Source of the DNA: Leptospira weilii
GTDB taxonomy: Bacteria > Spirochaetota > Leptospiria > Leptospirales > Leptospiraceae
Length of the DNA stretch: 64,000 bases
NCBI RefSeq assembly: GCF_006874765.1
Contig: NZ_CP040840.1
Location: 2,837,501-2,901,500, forward strand
Direction of reading: 5' to 3'
Below, piece after piece: positions 1-9,057 of the stretch. A program made the position numbers and the translations under genes. The stretch's first letter is position 1; each line of letters starts with the position of its first letter. The notes beneath the pieces were generated by a model, which was not told the origin of the DNA, searched no databases, and saw nothing but the letters and a program-made list of their open reading frames with translations.

Positions 1-1239
1 TTTAAAAATACCAAAAATTCCGATAAAAAATAAAGAAGCCAAAAGAGAAACATAATATGGATTAAGCGAAATAAATGACTTTGAAAATTTAGCCACGCAA
101 AATCCAAAGAGAATTCCCATCCCAATAATAAAAGGAATCCCCCCATCCTTATAAAGAGTGAAAAGTACAGAGCCGAAGGCATTATATTCTTTAGGTCTTC
201 CGTCTTTCGAGTATCCTATAATCCTATTTTTATTTAAATACCCTCCAATCAAATCGCTCTGTGCTTGTATACGTAGTGGTATGCGAAAAAATGCTAAGGC
301 AACCGAAAAGCTACTTTCTAGAGTCCCTAACGAAGCTCTTCCATACGTCCTTTCATGTAGCAGTGATTTTTCGTCCCTCAACTCGCTATCGAATATGGAA
401 AAAGACTCTGTGTGATAATCGATAATATAGATATTTAAAAATTCGCGGAAATCAAATTGCTGATTCGAATTTCTTAGAGCACTTATAAAAAAAACTCCAA
501 ACAAGATACATGTAGCAATGAAAATATAAATTAAACTGATAGAGTTCAACAAGCTTTTACAATTTCTAAAAACTTTAATCATCAAAACCAAAATCAGAAC
601 AATTAGAACGTAATAAAATCCAAAGCGACCCAAAAACATCAATGTTTCCATTATCGTAAGAATCGCGCCTAAAATCAAAATTCGCATTTTTTTTAATCGT
701 AAATAAAACGCCGCACCTAAAAACAAAGATGCAAAAATAATTGGAGTTACTACTAAAGAATAATAATATAAATATTTATTCTTCCCGAACAAAATCGACT
801 CGCCGTAGACTCCGTATGCATAATCTCTAAATATGGACGAATGCATTGTATCCGATTTCAAGTTGATATAAATTGATTTTGATAAAAAAAACAAAACGAT
901 CGGAAATATAAAAATCAGAATAAAGTAAAAATAATATTTCTCCTTACCTTTTGTGAGCAGACCAAACAAAGAACGAGGCATAAGGCGAGTTTTATTCTGC
1001 GTCTTTATATCCCAAAATTTCGCAACACCAGCTCCCGCTGTCACCGAAGATAAAAGTATGATGTAAAGAGAATATGTGTAATCGGAAGGGATAAAAAGTC
1101 CAGTTAAAGAAAACGAAGACAAAAACATCCAAAAAAACCAATAGGCTTGGATTAAAAGAAGAATCCAGCTTGTTTTTTTCAAGAACAGATAAGAAAATGC
1201 CAAATTTAAAACGCCAAGCACAAATATAATAAGCGACAT
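1..1239 (-). CDS. wzy: O-antigen/oligosaccharide repeat-unit polymerase, partial (Wzy-like)
   Basis: An open minus-strand frame of 413 codons starts at the ATG at 1239-1237 and runs off the left edge with no stop. The product is strongly hydrophobic, with about nine likely membrane segments and a long extracytoplasmic stretch in between (HTESFSIFDSELRDEKSL and onward). The loop carrying EYNAFGSVLFTLYKDGG before the last helices is typical of oligosaccharide repeat-unit polymerases, which join undecaprenyl-PP-linked O-units in the periplasm. It begins about 40 nt after the initiating transferase gene. No strong ribosome site is seen at this ATG, and an in-frame TTG lies about 18 nt upstream, so the start is tentative. 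The membrane topology is seen; the polymerase role is inferred from family resemblance and position. A polytopic transporter is the alternative. Confidence 0.75.
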   Translation of the reverse strand, partial: MSLIIFVLGVLNLAFSYLFLKKTSWILLLIQAYWFFWMFLSSFSLTGLFIPSDYTYSLYIILLSSVTAGAGVAKFWDIKTQNKTRLMPRSLFGLLTKGKEKYYFYFILIFIFPIVLFFLSKSIYINLKSDTMHSSIFRDYAYGVYGESILFGKNKYLYYYSLVVTPIIFASLFLGAAFYLRLKKMRILILGAILTIMETLMFLGRFGFYYVLIVLILVLMIKVFRNCKSLLNSISLIYIFIATCILFGVFFISALRNSNQQFDFREFLNIYIIDYHTESFSIFDSELRDEKSLLHERTYGRASLGTLESSFSVALAFFRIPLRIQAQSDLIGGYLNKNRIIGYSKDGRPKEYNAFGSVLFTLYKDGGIPFIIGMGILFGFCVAKFSKSFISLNPYYVSLLASLFFIGIFGIFK

Positions 1240-1280
1240 CGATTCAATCGTACCCAATTCAATATTTTATCTTTAACTTT

Positions 1281-2564
1281 CTACCTAGCTCCAAAGCCCG
1301 TCAAAATCGTCTTAACTGTTTTAAACGTGACCAAGATGTCGAGCCAAAATGAAAAATTCTTTATATAATAAAAATCATACTCTAACTTTACGTTCATTCC
1401 GTCCACTTCTGCGGCGTATCCTTGCTCCACCTGCGCCCATCCCGAAATTCCTGGGCGAACCACGTGCCTATAAGCAAAAAAAGGAACGTCTTTTTCATAC
1501 CATTCCGAAAGTTCCATAGACTCCGGCCGCGGACCGATAAAACTCATATCGCCTAATAAAACGTTAAAAATCTGAGGAAGTTCGTCGATTCTATATTTCC
1601 TCAGATACTTACCCAACTTAGTGATACGTGGATCGTTTTCCCCTTCCGTAAATCCTTTTCCCTTTATATCTTGGGACATCGTCCTGAATTTTATGACCGT
1701 AAACGGTCTACCGCGAAACCCCATACGTTTTTGAAGAAAAAATGCCGGGCCTCTACTTTCTATACGAATCAAAACGGAAGTGATCAAAAGTATGGGAGTT
1801 AAAAAAGGAATTAAAACGACCGCCATAAGAAAATCAATGAAACGTTTTATTCTTTCATAAAAAATGGACGGCAAAAGAGTTCCTAACTCATTTTCCGAAA
1901 GATGATTGATTTTCACTCTTCCGGTTAACGATTCTATAATCTGTTTCGTATGATAAACCGGAATTCTAGAAAGTGTACACTTGGCCAAAAACTTTTCCCA
2001 ATCCGGAGTTAAACCTTCGGACAGTAAATCGGCAACCACTCCGTCAAATCGTTGTTTTTCGAGGTCCGGCTTTTGTAAAAAAACGAACTCCGTTCCGTGA
2101 AGACTAGGAAAATCAAGCGCCTCTCCGAATGGGATCAAGGCAAATCTCTGTTTTCTATATCGATGACCTAAGAAATATCCAATATAACACCAAACAAGAG
2201 TTACTACAGCTCCGAGAATCATCCCTTGGATGCTATAATCCAAACGCATCAGTAAATAGATCAACATCATGAGGCCATAAATTATCGCGACGGAAGGGAG
2301 GATATATGCGGAAGATTGCGCCCCTGGATATTTAAACAACTTCCGAAGAGAAGTCGCCATAATGGAAAAAGAAATCAATACTCCGATGAGAGTATTAGAA
2401 CTATTCGTATCGATATGTTTCCAAAATTCCAATCCCCATCTTGGAATCACCGTGATCACTAAAATCAAAACGGCCCCGGTCAAAAGCTGGAAAGTATTAC
2501 TAAGTAATACTTGTTCATGAATCCTAGAATGACGCCTAACGTACATAACTAATACAATTCTCAA
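1281..2564 (-). CDS. Undecaprenyl-phosphate sugar phosphotransferase (initiating transferase)
   Basis: This 427-aa polyprenyl-phosphate hexose-1-phosphate transferase (WbaP/WcaJ/PglC superfamily) moves a sugar-1-phosphate from a nucleotide sugar to undecaprenyl phosphate, starting O-unit assembly at the inner membrane. The N-terminal part has about four membrane segments (near residues 28-41, 57-72, 84-106 and 114-134) and a divergent central domain. The C-terminal catalytic domain starts near residue 237 with the hydrophobic segment 243-267, then KFRTM (292-296), the Asp-Glu catalytic dyad in RIDELPQ (D327, E328) and the MSFIGPRP motif. It sits between a WbuB-like L-FucNAc transferase gene and a polymerase gene. 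The family is certain; the sugar transferred (for example a HexNAc, Gal or Glc) cannot be told from sequence. Confidence 0.93.
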   Translation of the reverse strand: MRIVLVMYVRRHSRIHEQVLLSNTFQLLTGAVLILVITVIPRWGLEFWKHIDTNSSNTLIGVLISFSIMATSLRKLFKYPGAQSSAYILPSVAIIYGLMMLIYLLMRLDYSIQGMILGAVVTLVWCYIGYFLGHRYRKQRFALIPFGEALDFPSLHGTEFVFLQKPDLEKQRFDGVVADLLSEGLTPDWEKFLAKCTLSRIPVYHTKQIIESLTGRVKINHLSENELGTLLPSIFYERIKRFIDFLMAVVLIPFLTPILLITSVLIRIESRGPAFFLQKRMGFRGRPFTVIKFRTMSQDIKGKGFTEGENDPRITKLGKYLRKYRIDELPQIFNVLLGDMSFIGPRPESMELSEWYEKDVPFFAYRHVVRPGISGWAQVEQGYAAEVDGMNVKLEYDFYYIKNFSFWLDILVTFKTVKTILTGFGAR

Positions 2565-2657
2565 TTAATAATGGAGCTAACAAAACTCGATTTTGTATAC
2601 GTATCCCATTTGATTGGGAAGATACTACCGCGTGACGTTTATAATCTTGCAGCAATT

Positions 2658-3857
2658 CTAATATGATTTTTCGTACGAACTTAGGATCATATCCGCTGCG
2701 GAATTTACGGAAAATTTTTGTTTCAATAAACTTTCAGAGTTTTTTCCGCATTCTTTACGAACTTTCGGATTCAAAAATTTGAATGCATTTTCATAGAACA
2801 GTTTCTCCTGTCCTGATATGGAGACAAAACCCGCTCCTGCAGAATGAATAACCTCTTGCAAATCATTCCCAGGATTTACGGATCCTAAAATCGGCTTTCT
2901 TTGACGCATATATTCGAGTATTTTACCCGGAAAGTTGTGGGTTTGATGTTTTGCACTAAGAGTAAACAGACCCACGTCGAATTCCGATAGCATTTTCTTA
3001 TATTCTTCTTGAGAAACGGAATCGAGCAAAGTCATATTCGAAATACTTTCTGAATACAACGTTTTCTTCACCAAATCGAATTCATCCCCGGCACCGACCA
3101 ACAGAAAATGCGCTTCCGAATGAAATTGCATTCGTTTTGCAAGACGCAGAATATTCCTCATATCCTGCGCTTGGCCGATATTTCCACCGTAAAAAAAAAC
3201 GACCTTATCTTCTAAATTCAATCTTTTGCGATAAAAATTTCCTTGATTCAATACCAAGTTTGAGTCGGTGGCCCAATTGTAGAGAAGTTGAATATTTTTA
3301 AATTCCGGAAACTTTTTAGCGAACCATTCCATGTTTGCGGGAGATTGAATACCTATTCTATTTGCGGCTCTATAATTTAATTTTTCATAATATTCAAAAA
3401 AATACGCTATTAAAGATTTTTCACGAATCAAACCGTTGTCAATGATCCATTGTGGAAAAAAATCTCTTAGTATTAAATAAGAAGGAACTCTCCAAAGCCT
3501 TTTCAGCCGAAACGTCAAATTTCCCCAAAAAATGGAAGGAGAATAATAGATTATATAATCTTGTGGATTTGAGATAAGATAATTCTTTAATGATTTCCAA
3601 GATCTCTTAGAAAGTAAAACTTCGTTTATCAATCTTTTGAATTTCGAAATATTCTTAATCGGACCAGAACGAAAACGCAGAACTTTGACTCGATCCAATT
3701 CGTCCAGACGAAACGGAACAGATAGATCAGCCCCCGGAGTGACGACGGTAACTTCATGATTTCTCGAAACAAACTCCAGCGCCAGTTCATGCATCATCTT
3801 CGCAGCGACCTTGACACTACCCGGAAGATAATCATCTATGACGATGCAAATTCTCAT
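2658..3857 (-). CDS. wbuB: WbuB-like GT4 glycosyltransferase, probable L-FucNAc transferase
   Basis: A 399-aa GT-B fold protein of family GT4. The N-terminal domain opens MRICIVIDDYLPGSVKVAAK, with the glycine-rich acceptor-side loop. The C-terminal donor domain carries FFYGGNIGQAQD and the KILEYM segment holding the conserved Glu of the EX7E motif. Proteins of this type (WbuB) follow the fnl genes in E. coli O26 and relatives and transfer N-acetyl-L-fucosamine. Here the gene starts 9 nt after fnlC ends, the same order, which supports that role. The start ATG at 3857 lies just after the fnlC stop. Function is inferred from similarity and synteny; the acceptor sugar is unknown. Confidence 0.85.
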   Translation of the reverse strand: MRICIVIDDYLPGSVKVAAKMMHELALEFVSRNHEVTVVTPGADLSVPFRLDELDRVKVLRFRSGPIKNISKFKRLINEVLLSKRSWKSLKNYLISNPQDYIIYYSPSIFWGNLTFRLKRLWRVPSYLILRDFFPQWIIDNGLIREKSLIAYFFEYYEKLNYRAANRIGIQSPANMEWFAKKFPEFKNIQLLYNWATDSNLVLNQGNFYRKRLNLEDKVVFFYGGNIGQAQDMRNILRLAKRMQFHSEAHFLLVGAGDEFDLVKKTLYSESISNMTLLDSVSQEEYKKMLSEFDVGLFTLSAKHQTHNFPGKILEYMRQRKPILGSVNPGNDLQEVIHSAGAGFVSISGQEKLFYENAFKFLNPKVRKECGKNSESLLKQKFSVNSAADMILSSYEKSY

Positions 3858-3866
3858 AGAAAATAC

Positions 3867-4997
3867 TTAACTTTTATGCCATACGGTTCGATTGATATAA
3901 TCCGTATAACTTAAAATGATTCGAACCACTTTTTCAGAGACATTCGGCATACTGTAATCGCTAACGTTCCTTATAATTCGATCGTCTCCGCGCGATTGGA
4001 ATTCCAGAACTTCGAGAGCTTGTAGGATCCTTTCTTTTTCCAAACCCACCATCATAACAACCGATTCCTCCATACCTTCCGGGCGTTCATGCGCCTCCCG
4101 AATATTCAGCGCAGGAAAATTGAGGATTGCGGATTCCTCCGTAATCGTACCGCTGTCGGAAAGGACCGCTTTTGAAAAAATCTGCAAGTGATTATAATCT
4201 TTAAATCCCATAGGTTTCAATAAACGAATATGGGAGTGAAATGCGATTTTTAACGCATCGATTCTCTTCTGCGTCCTAGGATGAGTGGATACTACGACCG
4301 GTAGTTGATACTCTTCTGCAATTGAATTCAAAACTTCGACTAACTTTAAAAAATTCTTATCCGAATCGATATTCTCTTCCCGATGCGCGCTGATTACAAA
4401 ATAATTATACCGGAGTAAATTCAGTTTTTCTAAAATGTTAGAACTTAAAATCCCTTCCTTGTAATAATTTAAAACTTCAAACATAGGACTTCCCGTCTTA
4501 ATCACGGCTTCGGGTGGTAGACCTTCTCTCAAAAGATATTCTCTGGCTATACTGCTATAAGTCAGATTGATATCGGCGGTATGATCGACTATACGTCTGT
4601 TGATTTCTTCCGGCACTCGTTGGTCGAAACAGCGATTTCCCGCCTCCATATGGAAAATAGGTATTTTTCTTCTTTTAGCGGGAATCACCGCCATACAGCT
4701 GTTCGTATCTCCTAAAACTAGTATAGCGTCCGGACGAACCTCAGAAAGTAACTCGTCGACTTTAATGATCACATTTCCAATCGTTGCGGCTCCCGTTACG
4801 CCCGCAGCATTTAGAAAATGATCCGGCTTTCTAATTTCCAAATCTTGGAAAAAGATCTCATTGAGTTCGTAGTCGTAATTTTGACCGGTATGAATGATCG
4901 TATGATCGCAGTATTGATCCAGTTTTGCAAGAACCCGCGATAGACGGATGATTTCCGGCCTTGTGCCTATGATTGTGGAAACTTTTAATTTTTTCAT
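3867..4997 (-). CDS. fnlC: UDP-sugar 2-epimerase, UDP-L-FucNAc synthesis (FnlC/WbjD)
   Basis: A 376-aa non-hydrolysing UDP-N-acetylglucosamine 2-epimerase family enzyme. It shows GTRPE (residues 11-15), LGDTNS, the HMEAGNRCFDQRVPEE block with its substrate-contacting residues, SAHREEN, and SDSGTITEES near the C-terminus. In the L-FucNAc pathway this enzyme performs the last C2 epimerisation to UDP-N-acetyl-L-fucosamine. Its ATG overlaps the fnlB stop by four bases (ATGA type), a translational-coupling arrangement. It is full length for the family. The fnlA-fnlB-fnlC order makes this assignment stronger than MnaA/WecB, whose motifs are similar. Confidence 0.93.
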   Translation of the reverse strand: MKKLKVSTIIGTRPEIIRLSRVLAKLDQYCDHTIIHTGQNYDYELNEIFFQDLEIRKPDHFLNAAGVTGAATIGNVIIKVDELLSEVRPDAILVLGDTNSCMAVIPAKRRKIPIFHMEAGNRCFDQRVPEEINRRIVDHTADINLTYSSIAREYLLREGLPPEAVIKTGSPMFEVLNYYKEGILSSNILEKLNLLRYNYFVISAHREENIDSDKNFLKLVEVLNSIAEEYQLPVVVSTHPRTQKRIDALKIAFHSHIRLLKPMGFKDYNHLQIFSKAVLSDSGTITEESAILNFPALNIREAHERPEGMEESVVMMVGLEKERILQALEVLEFQSRGDDRIIRNVSDYSMPNVSEKVVRIILSYTDYINRTVWHKS

Positions 4998-6100
4998 GAA
5001 TCGATTTTACAAGAATACGTATCCGGCTTGGATCTGTCGAAAATCTCGCTTGCCCAAAGCATTACCACCATCTCATCCTTTCCTACATTCGTTATGTCGT
5101 GCGTCCACCCGGGAATGGATTCCACAACTTGTGGAAAATTCCCTTCCGTAAAAATCTCAAAATATTCGTTTGTTAGAATATGCCGAAAGCGGAATTTCGC
5201 TTTTCCGGTAATTACGAGAAATTTCTCAATTTTACTATGGTGATAGTGTTCCCCACGGGTGATTCCGGGGTGCGCCGTAAAAAAAGAAAACTGACCGGAA
5301 TCTTGAGTTTTAAGCATTTCTACAAAAACTCCTCTTGGATCCTTATACTGAGGGATAGAATATGAAAAAGAATTCGTATCCAAGTAACTGGTATAAGTCG
5401 CATACAGAGCGCGCATCAAACCGGTTCCGACATTTGGAATCGTTAAATCTTGGCGACTCCGTTTAAAAGAACACACCATCTCATAGAGTTGGTTTAAGGT
5501 TATTTCATAAGAAATAATGTTAGAATCGTAATTTTGGGGAAGATTTCTTAAAATACTTAAAAATTCATCTATTACGTCATCAATATATACTAAAGTTAGT
5601 TCAGTATCCGGATTGTTGATTTTTACCGGCAGATCCCTAACAATGTTGTAGCAAAAAGTAGCGACTACGGAATTGTAATTGGGGCGGCTCCATTTTCCAA
5701 AAACATTAGGTAAACGTAATATAAAAACCGGATTTCCGTTTTCGGATTGCAGCCCCTCCAGTATATGTTCGGCCTCCAATTTGCTTTTTCCATATTCATT
5801 ATCCATTATGGCCTGAATCGAAGACGAAAAAAGGATAGGAGTTTTTTTCTTTTTCTTTTTTAATAAATTACAGATATATCCGGTCAAATCCGTATTTACT
5901 GTTTTGAACTCTAACGGGTCCTTGGGACGATTCACTCCCGCTAAGTGAAAAATGAAGTCCGCCTCGAAAATAAATTGAGACAATTCCTCTTCCGTAGATT
6001 CTTTTGTGTAAGAAAGAATCTTAAACTCTTTTTTTTCAATCAGTTGAGAAGTTAAATTTTTCCCAATGAAACCGTTCGCTCCCGTTATTAAAACATTCAT
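4994..6100 (-). CDS. fnlB: Bifunctional-looking SDR/cupin reductase of UDP-L-FucNAc synthesis (FnlB/WbjC)
   Basis: A 368-aa protein with an extended short-chain dehydrogenase domain (LITGANGFIG at residues 4-13; YGKSK with the catalytic Tyr/Lys pair) followed from about residue 240 by a cupin-like domain with HPGITRGEHYHHSKIEKF and WTHDITNVG. FnlB/WbjC acts after FnlA as C3-epimerase/C4-reductase, giving UDP-N-acetyl-L-pneumosamine. A run of six lysines encoded by nearly pure A on the coding strand (near 5845-5862) is a replication-slippage-prone tract, but the frame is open here. The four-base overlap with fnlC suggests coupled translation. Substrate assignment is inferred from the intact three-gene set. 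Confidence 0.92.
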   Translation of the reverse strand: MNVLITGANGFIGKNLTSQLIEKKEFKILSYTKESTEEELSQFIFEADFIFHLAGVNRPKDPLEFKTVNTDLTGYICNLLKKKKKKTPILFSSSIQAIMDNEYGKSKLEAEHILEGLQSENGNPVFILRLPNVFGKWSRPNYNSVVATFCYNIVRDLPVKINNPDTELTLVYIDDVIDEFLSILRNLPQNYDSNIISYEITLNQLYEMVCSFKRSRQDLTIPNVGTGLMRALYATYTSYLDTNSFSYSIPQYKDPRGVFVEMLKTQDSGQFSFFTAHPGITRGEHYHHSKIEKFLVITGKAKFRFRHILTNEYFEIFTEGNFPQVVESIPGWTHDITNVGKDEMVVMLWASEIFDRSKPDTYSCKIDS

Positions 6101-6103
6101 AAT

Positions 6104-7138
6104 TCAATCGGTTATCTCAGCCGGTCTTCCTTCTATTATATTCCTAATAAACTGCAGTTTTAATAACATATCCTTCATCCCATCCAGATTCAGTCTCTCT
6201 GTGTTATGCGAATTGTAATCTTCCAAGGATGAGATTTTTTTCTCGCCCTGATCGATAAACTTTCCATAATTTAAATCTCTTAAATCGGGAGGAATTCTAT
6301 AATAATCCGTCATATCCTCTACATTCGCCATTTCTTCGCGGCTTAAGAGAGTTTCATAGAGTTTTTCCCCATGACGAGTCCCTATGACCTCAACGGGATG
6401 ATTCACTTTTTTGAATAATTCCAATAACGCTTTCGACAAAGTAGAAATGGTCGCAGCGGGCGCTTTTTGAACAAAAATGTCGCCGTTATTTCCATTTTGA
6501 AACGCGTACAATACGAGTTCCACCGCATCCTCTAAAGACATCATAAATCGAGTCATATTCGGATCCGTTATAGTAAGCGGTTTATTATTTTGGATTTGTT
6601 CTATAAAAAGTGGAATCACGGACCCGCGGGAAGCCATCACGTTTCCGTAACGAGTTCCGCAGACGATCATATCCGAGTTTTCGATGCTTCTAGACTTAGC
6701 GACCATGACTTTTTCCATCATGGCTTTTGATATGCCCATTGCATTGATGGGATAAACCGCCTTATCGGTGCTCAAACAAACTACTTTTTTGACACTGCAT
6801 TGAATGGCGGCCTCTATTACATTTTCAGTTCCGAGTACATTTGTTTTGACGGCTTCTAAAGGATGAAATTCGCAGGACGGGACTTGCTTCAATGCGGCAG
6901 CGTGAAATACATAGTCAACTCCCCGGAAGGCGCTGCGAACCGAATCCAAATCCCTGACGTCTCCGATAAAAAATTTCAGTTTGGAATGATTATATCTCTT
7001 TCTTAAATCGTCCTGTTTCTTTTCGTCTCTACTGAAGATTCTAATTTCGTTAATATCGCTCTGTAAAAATCGATCAAGAACCGCTTTTCCGAAGGAACCG
7101 GTTCCACCCGTTATTAAAAGAGATTTGCTTTTAAACAT
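6104..7138 (-). CDS. fnlA: UDP-GlcNAc 4,6-dehydratase/5-epimerase (FnlA/WbjB)
   Basis: This 344-aa CapD/FlaA1-type extended SDR performs the first step of UDP-L-FucNAc synthesis: inverting 4,6-dehydration and epimerisation of UDP-GlcNAc. It shows ITGGTGSFGKAVLDRF (NAD-binding GxxGxxG) near the N-terminus, HAAALKQVPSCE, STDKAVYPINAMGISKAMME (the Lys in place of the usual YxxxK Tyr, typical of this subfamily), and GTRYGNVMASRGSVIP. FnlA-type proteins are the short, soluble members of the family and this length fits. It lies just downstream of a gene-remnant scar and heads the fnlABC-wbuB group. Confidence 0.94.
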   Translation of the reverse strand: MFKSKSLLITGGTGSFGKAVLDRFLQSDINEIRIFSRDEKKQDDLRKRYNHSKLKFFIGDVRDLDSVRSAFRGVDYVFHAAALKQVPSCEFHPLEAVKTNVLGTENVIEAAIQCSVKKVVCLSTDKAVYPINAMGISKAMMEKVMVAKSRSIENSDMIVCGTRYGNVMASRGSVIPLFIEQIQNNKPLTITDPNMTRFMMSLEDAVELVLYAFQNGNNGDIFVQKAPAATISTLSKALLELFKKVNHPVEVIGTRHGEKLYETLLSREEMANVEDMTDYYRIPPDLRDLNYGKFIDQGEKKISSLEDYNSHNTERLNLDGMKDMLLKLQFIRNIIEGRPAEITD

Positions 7139-7156
7139 TTACTCAAAACTCCAGCG

Positions 7157-7380
7157 TTAATTTAAAACGTCATGAAAAAATTCGAAAGTGGAATCTGCGG
7201 TCTTTTTCCAGTTATAAATTTTACTTCTTTTATATGCATTTAGAGCGGATTTCATTCTTAGATCAGGAGACTCTATCAACTTACGCAAAGATTCGGCTAT
7301 ACTAACCGGTTCTTCGAGATTAAAATACAGAGTGCTATTAATAGCAGGATCACTGCCTAAAGAACTGAACTTCAAATTCG
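7157..7380 (-). pseudogene. Remnant: C-terminal end of a GT4 glycosyltransferase
   Basis: The last 70 or so codons of a GT4 glycosyltransferase remain (SLGSDPAINSTLYFN, then EEPVSIAESLRKLIESPDLR and a closing helix KTADSTFEFFHDVLN). This is the usual C-terminal tail after the donor-binding domain. Everything upstream is missing. In the same reading frame the sequence before about 7380 is not glycosyltransferase-like, because there it overlaps the beginning of an unrelated reductase gene read in another frame. An ATG about 50 nt upstream could start a 91-aa peptide, but it lacks all catalytic parts. It is interpreted as the 3' scar of a deletion. Confidence 0.75.
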
Positions 7381-7463
7381 GCACTCTCGGATAAAACGCG
7401 AAACACTGCGTTTCCCAACATTCCCGATACACCTAAAACCAGTATTTTTTTCTGAGACAACAT
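7350..7463 (-). pseudogene. Remnant: N-terminus of an RmlD-like sugar-nucleotide reductase
   Basis: Starting at the ATG at 7463 the frame reads MLSQKKILVLGVSGMLGNAV and continues with a typical first Rossmann beta-alpha unit of an RmlD/dTDP-4-keto-sugar reductase family protein (GxSGMLG dinucleotide loop). After about 32 residues the family resemblance stops and a TGA follows (37 codons in all). The break coincides with the beginning of the glycosyltransferase remnant in another frame, so the two genes were fused by a deletion of everything between. RmlD homologues opening this way occur in UDP-L-QuiNAc pathways next to FnlA homologues; whether this was one is a guess. Confidence 0.65.
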
Positions 7464-7505
7464 GATACGATTCAAATTTCCTAATTCGGTCGTTTTGTTT
7501 AAAAA

Positions 7506-8351
7506 TCAGAGAACTTTCAATATTTCGGCCAACCCGTTTCGAAATGACCAAATCGGTTCCCATCCTAACACTTCTTTTGCTTTGGAAATGTCGGCTACGA
7601 CATTGGAAATTTCCTCCTTTCTTTCCTTGAATTCCGATAAAACCGGTAAATTAGTATGAGCTATCTCCTGAGCGATGGAAATGACTTCCTGCACCGAATA
7701 AGAAACTCCAGAACCGATATTGAATGTGTGAAAACCGGTAATAGGAAATAAAGCGGAGGAAATCGAACTCAAGACGTCCTCCAAATAAATAAAATCCCTT
7801 TTAGGTGTTAGATCCAAAACACGAACTTCCTTCTTGGTTTTAACCTGTTTAAGAATTGTCGGGATCAAAAAATCCTCCCTTTGTCCCGAACCATAAACAT
7901 TAAATAATCTTAAAACCTTAATATTCATATTTTTAAATTTAGAATAAAACTCGCAGACTTGCTCCGCCAGATATTTGGACAAAGCATACGGATTGTTCGG
8001 CGCGATTCTATGAGTTTCGGAAATCGGAATTTTTTCGGGTTTTCCATACAAATAGGCGCTGATAAATACGAATTGTGCATCGTATTTAAGGGCATAATCC
8101 AACGCATTTTGTGTACCCATTACGTTAGAATTGATAAACGAACGACTGTCTTTCCAACTGTCGGGCACATAGGTTTGGCCCGCCAAATGAACGACGGATT
8201 TTGTTTCAGGCAATTTTGACCAAGTCAAAGGATCGCTCACGTCCCCCATCTTTCGATCAAGCGCGCAAACGGATAAACTCTGATTTCGAAATTTTTCGAC
8301 CAAAGGTTTACCGATAAATCCGGAAGCACCGGAAACCAATACATCAATCAT
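7506..8351 (-). CDS. NAD-dependent sugar epimerase/dehydratase family protein (SDR)
   Basis: A 281-aa extended SDR. It shows VSGASGFIGKPLVEKF (GxxGxxG), VVHLAGQTYVPDSW, the Ser region FISAYLYG, the catalytic YALSK pair, and RLFNVYGSGQREDFLIP. It is short for the family (usually about 310-330 aa), mainly through a compressed region after the second strand, but all core motifs are present. It overlaps the preceding nucleotidyltransferase gene by 8 nt, which in turn overlaps the LegB-like gene by 8 nt. The three therefore probably act in one nucleotide-sugar pathway, with this enzyme as the 4-keto reductase or epimerase after LegB. The exact product is unknown. Confidence 0.85.
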   Translation of the reverse strand: MIDVLVSGASGFIGKPLVEKFRNQSLSVCALDRKMGDVSDPLTWSKLPETKSVVHLAGQTYVPDSWKDSRSFINSNVMGTQNALDYALKYDAQFVFISAYLYGKPEKIPISETHRIAPNNPYALSKYLAEQVCEFYSKFKNMNIKVLRLFNVYGSGQREDFLIPTILKQVKTKKEVRVLDLTPKRDFIYLEDVLSSISSALFPITGFHTFNIGSGVSYSVQEVISIAQEIAHTNLPVLSEFKERKEEISNVVADISKAKEVLGWEPIWSFRNGLAEILKVL

Positions 8352-9057
8352 GAAATAAGGTATCTTTCATTGTTTCAAATTCATCGATGGCTTTTTCATA
8401 ATCGTCCGGACGTCCGATATCCAACCAATATCCTTCATGCGGCAGAACCGAAATCGGTCTATTGATTTCGATCAGTTTGAGCATTAGATGATCAAAACCG
8501 AATATGCTGTTCTTCGGAATAAAATCCAAGGCCGCTTGATTCACCATATAAACGCCCATACTCACTTCGTAGTCTTGAGCCGGTTTTTCTCGAAATCCGA
8601 TAAGAAGTCCCCGACCATCCGTTTCCAAAACTCCGTAGTCGATCAATTGTTTTCTTTTCTTCGAGGAAATTGTAAAAATCGATTTTGATTCCACATGTAT
8701 TTTATAAAAAGCGGAAAAATCGATATCCGTAAGAACGTCTCCGTTCATCACTAAAAAGTCACTGGGCAAATCGGATACCAGTTTCAAAGGCCCCATCGTG
8801 CCGAGTGGTTTATCTTCCAAGGAATAATCAATCTTTGTATTCCATTTACTTCCGTCCTGAAAAAAGGCTTGAATGAGTTGTGCTTGGTGATTTACGGCCA
8901 TTGTGATGTGAGTAAATCCGGAGCTTACAAGTTGTTTTACAATCACTTCCAAAATGGGATATTCTCCAATGGGCATCAAAGGTTTAGGAAGTACGGTAGT
9001 ATAAGGGCGCAATCGAGTCCCCTTACCTCCCGCTAATATGATCGCTCTCTTAGACAT
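8344..9057 (-). CDS. Sugar-1-phosphate nucleotidyltransferase
   Basis: This 237-aa NTP-transferase family protein activates a sugar-1-phosphate with a nucleoside triphosphate. It shows the signature LAGGKGTRLRPYT (residues 8-20) with a PKPLMPIG lysine loop, MNGDVLTDIDF with the metal-binding Asp, FREKP, and WLDIGRPDDYEKA. It resembles the catalytic core of HddC/PtmE-type guanylyltransferases but has no N-terminal CBS pair, and the base (GTP, UTP or dTTP) cannot be read from sequence. The 8-nt overlaps on both sides tie it to the LegB-like dehydratase and the SDR gene, suggesting it supplies their nucleotide-sugar substrate. Confidence 0.88.
   Translation of the reverse strand: MSKRAIILAGGKGTRLRPYTTVLPKPLMPIGEYPILEVIVKQLVSSGFTHITMAVNHQAQLIQAFFQDGSKWNTKIDYSLEDKPLGTMGPLKLVSDLPSDFLVMNGDVLTDIDFSAFYKIHVESKSIFTISSKKRKQLIDYGVLETDGRGLLIGFREKPAQDYEVSMGVYMVNQAALDFIPKNSIFGFDHLMLKLIEINRPISVLPHEGYWLDIGRPDDYEKAIDEFETMKDTLFHD

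Noticed and set aside
158..415. Plus-strand open frame of 85 codons
   Set aside because: It lies wholly antisense to the Wzy-like polymerase frame, which is open through the whole interval and has a convincing membrane-protein sequence.
5840..5870. A-rich tract in fnlB as a phase-variation switch
   Set aside because: The tract is interrupted (not one homopolymer) and the frame is open; with one sequence there is no sign of variation.
7372..7563. Minus-strand 63-codon frame near the deletion scar
   Set aside because: It overlaps the end of the SDR gene and the two remnants in a third frame, and its sequence shows no family resemblance.
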